From: Devosia sp. Root685 | Lineage (GTDB): Bacteria > Pseudomonadota > Alphaproteobacteria > Rhizobiales > Devosiaceae | Direction: 5' to 3' | Assembly: GCF_001427875.1 (NCBI RefSeq) | Contig: NZ_LMHK01000002.1 | Span: 1,237,436 to 1,301,435 of the forward strand | Length of the DNA stretch: 64,000 bases | Notes under the pieces: model-generated | What the model saw: the letters and a program-made list of their open reading frames with translations, nothing else | What the model was told of the DNA's origin: nothing | The model's database searches: none | Program-made: the position numbers and the translations under genes | Part shown: positions 62,544 to 64,000 of the stretch, piece after piece | Layout of the letters: each line of letters opens with the position of its first letter | Numbering within the stretch: the first letter of the stretch is position 1

Positions 62544-63344
62544 ATGACCAACACGATCGTTCTTATCCATGGCGCCTGGCTCAATGCCCGTTCCTGGGAA
62601 AAGGTGAAGGCCCGCTACGAAGCCAAGGGTTTTAATGTCATCGCCGCCGACTGGCCCTTTGACAACCGCACCCCGGCCGAACTGCGCGCCGCCCCAGCCG
62701 CCGAACTTGCTACCCTCGGCCAACGCCAGATCCTGGATCACTACGAAGCCATCATCCGCGCCCTGCCGGAAAAGCCGATCCTGATCGGGCATTCGCTCGG
62801 CGGTGTCTTCGTCCAGCACCTTCTGTCCCGCGGTCTCGGTGTTGCCGGCGTCGCCATCAACCCCGCTCCCACGCCCGGTGTGCCGCTTGGACCTCACGCC
62901 ATCGTCTCGGCCCTGCCGGTCTTTTCCGATCTCTTCTCGTGGAAGAAGGCCAAGGTGATGACCCGTGATTTCTTCGCCAGCCGCTTCGCCCAGACCCAGG
63001 ATATCGCCGATGTCGATGCCAATTATGATCGCTATGTCGTCCCGACCCCCGGCCGCGTCTACTGGAATGGTGTCGTCAACCCGATCAAGATCGACTGGGC
63101 CAAGCAGAGCCGCGCCCCGCTCCTCCTGATCGGCGGCGGCAAGGACCTGATCGCCGATGCCTCGATGACCCGCGCCATCTACAACAAGCAGCGCCAGGCC
63201 AGGACGCAGACCGACCTCCACATCTTCGAGGATCGCTCGCATTGGACGCTGATGGACAATGGCTGGGAACAGGTCGCCGACATGGCGCTCGACTGGGCGC
63301 TTGCCCAGACGGAAGGCAAGCCGCAGCCGCGCGCCGCTGCCTGA
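62544..63344 (+). CDS. Alpha/beta hydrolase
   Basis: A 266-residue hydrolase with the fold's nucleophile elbow PILIGHSLGGVFVQHLL near residue 92, oxyanion segment IVLIHGAWLNARSW near residue 5 and the catalytic histidine near residue 235 in FEDRSHWTLMDNG. It resembles small esterases. GAGGAG lies about nine bases before ATG 62544. It is divergent from the GlxA-type regulator gene and ends at a clear terminator. No signal peptide, so cytosolic. Substrate unknown. Confidence 0.83.
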   Translation: MTNTIVLIHGAWLNARSWEKVKARYEAKGFNVIAADWPFDNRTPAELRAAPAAELATLGQRQILDHYEAIIRALPEKPILIGHSLGGVFVQHLLSRGLGVAGVAINPAPTPGVPLGPHAIVSALPVFSDLFSWKKAKVMTRDFFASRFAQTQDIADVDANYDRYVVPTPGRVYWNGVVNPIKIDWAKQSRAPLLLIGGGKDLIADASMTRAIYNKQRQARTQTDLHIFEDRSHWTLMDNGWEQVADMALDWALAQTEGKPQPRAAA

Positions 63345-63378
63345 CGGCCGGGCCCACCTTGATGCAGAAACAACGAGT

Positions 63379-63402
63379 GCCCCGCTCCGGCGGGGCTTTT
63401 CT
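63379..63402 (+). terminator. Rho-independent terminator of the hydrolase gene
   Basis: GCCCCGC and GCGGGGC pair across a TCCG loop and are followed by TTTTCTTTT. Confidence 0.85.
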
Positions 63403-63445
63403 TTTGGAGCGAAGCACAAGGCGCCCGCGACGCTTGGGCAGCTGT

Positions 63446-63461
63446 TTGACGCTAACGTAAA
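63446..63461. promoter_or_regulatory. Operator-like site upstream of the fadD-like gene
   Basis: TTGACGCTAACGTAAA is, on the reverse strand, TTTACGTTAGCGTCAA. It differs from the fadE site at two of 16 positions and lies 82 bases before the start codon. Confidence 0.5.
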
Positions 63462-63542
63462 GCCGTGAAATAGTTCGTCCATGCTGGCGGAGGAAGCGAC
63501 GGAACAAACCGCGCTGCCGGCATCACGAGGAGGAAACAAGGC

Positions 63543-64000
63543 ATGTCGACCGAGATTCATTCGCCCGACCGCGTCCGCCCCTGGATTGCCAGCTATCCCG
63601 AAGGGATCGAGTGGCAGACCGAGATCGACACGACCCCGGTGCATGAACAGGTTCTGGCCGCCTGCGCCCGCAATCCCTCGGCAGTGGCGCTCGATTTCCT
63701 TGGGCACACCACTACCTTTGGCGATCTTGCCAAAAAGATCGTCGCCTTTGCCGGCGCCCTCCAATCGCAATATGGGGTAAAAAAGGGCAGCCGCGTCGCG
63801 CTCATGCTGCCCAATACCCCCTTCTACCCCATCGCCTATTATGGCGTGCTCCGCGCCGGCGGCACCGTGGTCAATTGCAACCCGCTCTATACGGTCCCGG
63901 AACTCAGCCACATCACCAAAAATGCCGGCGCCGACATCCTCGTCACACTCGACCTCAGGCAGATATTTGAAAAAGCCGAGGCCCTGCTCACGGCCGGCCA
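63543..64000 (+). CDS. fadD: Long-chain fatty-acid-CoA ligase (partial, cut by window end)
   Basis: The first 152 residues of an acyl-CoA synthetase. The FadD-like N-terminus (RPWIASYPEGIEWQTEID, then HTTTFGDLAKKIVAFAGAL) and VALMLPNTPFYPIAYYGVLR near residue 87 match the AMP-binding family. The AMP and fatty-acid signature motifs lie past the window edge. GAGGAGGAAACAAGC precedes the start. It likely activates fatty acids for the beta-oxidation operon 2.3 kb away. Confidence 0.85.
   Translation, partial: MSTEIHSPDRVRPWIASYPEGIEWQTEIDTTPVHEQVLAACARNPSAVALDFLGHTTTFGDLAKKIVAFAGALQSQYGVKKGSRVALMLPNTPFYPIAYYGVLRAGGTVVNCNPLYTVPELSHITKNAGADILVTLDLRQIFEKAEALLTAG

Overview
The window is GC-rich, densely coded chromosomal DNA from an alphaproteobacterium. 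It is most likely a Hyphomicrobiales member close to Devosia. This placement rests on recognised protein families: an RcdA-type DUF1465 protein, CpdR next to an N-formylglutamate amidohydrolase, TrcR (DUF1013), DUF1192, the small aa3-oxidase subunit IV next to a split alpha-subunit transhydrogenase, and HisN. It is an inference from families, not from a database search. I see no phage, insertion sequence, integrase, rRNA or CRISPR array. The accessory content consists of intergenic palindromic repeats and small ORFs.

Layout. 1-5.1 kb: polyprenyl synthase (IspA-like), MOSC protein, YbaK-type deacylase, ETF-beta-type lysine methyltransferase, PACE efflux protein, then ispG on the minus strand with a coupled 29-codon ORF, and a DUF1232 protein. 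5.1-8.6 kb: rcdA, a gene-free stretch with a perfect CtrA box and a candidate small RNA, a small membrane protein, DUF1192, a quinone oxidoreductase and trcR. 8.6-15.2 kb: TauE permease, oligoendopeptidase F, aa3-oxidase subunit IV and the transhydrogenase genes pntAA-pntAB-pntB. 15.2-26 kb: a PreP-like M16 protease, aldo/keto reductase plus ABC exporter, GntR and LysR regulators, a methyltransferase, an orphan HerA-like ATPase and an aldose epimerase-like protein. 26-32 kb: hrpB, msrB, a PPOX-fold protein, a MarR regulator with its MFS transporter, a small lipoprotein and two tRNA-Val genes. 32-40.3 kb: cpdR, hutG-like, hisN, a three-gene TadE/TadG cluster, an alpha/beta hydrolase, a candidate small RNA, a ROSE-like RNA thermometer on hsp20, and dps. 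40.3-49.5 kb: gltBD, hpt, and a secreted COG4315 protein with an ECF sigma and anti-sigma pair. 49.6-55 kb: a five-gene peptide ABC transporter. 55.2-61.2 kb: a fatty-acid beta-oxidation operon (fadE-fadJ-fadA plus a small membrane protein). 61.4-64 kb: a GlxA-type AraC regulator, a divergent alpha/beta hydrolase and the start of a fadD-like gene cut by the window end.

How the parts work together. Two components of the CtrA-degradation adaptor system (RcdA, CpdR) and the cell-cycle regulator TrcR lie within 27 kb of each other. The beta-oxidation operon and the separate fadD gene each carry a near-identical TTTACGTNANCGTCAA-type palindromic site, suggesting one regulon. The MarR gene and the following MFS gene share a GGGCATATACCC site, suggesting an autoregulated efflux or uptake pair. 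Glutamate synthase, transhydrogenase and cytochrome oxidase genes are core metabolism.

The most novel leads are the two candidate small RNAs (one beside a CtrA box), the ROSE-like thermometer, the shared operators, the Lys/Ala/Pro-rich tail on PntAA, and the unusual TadE/TadG trio. None of these has been tested computationally here.
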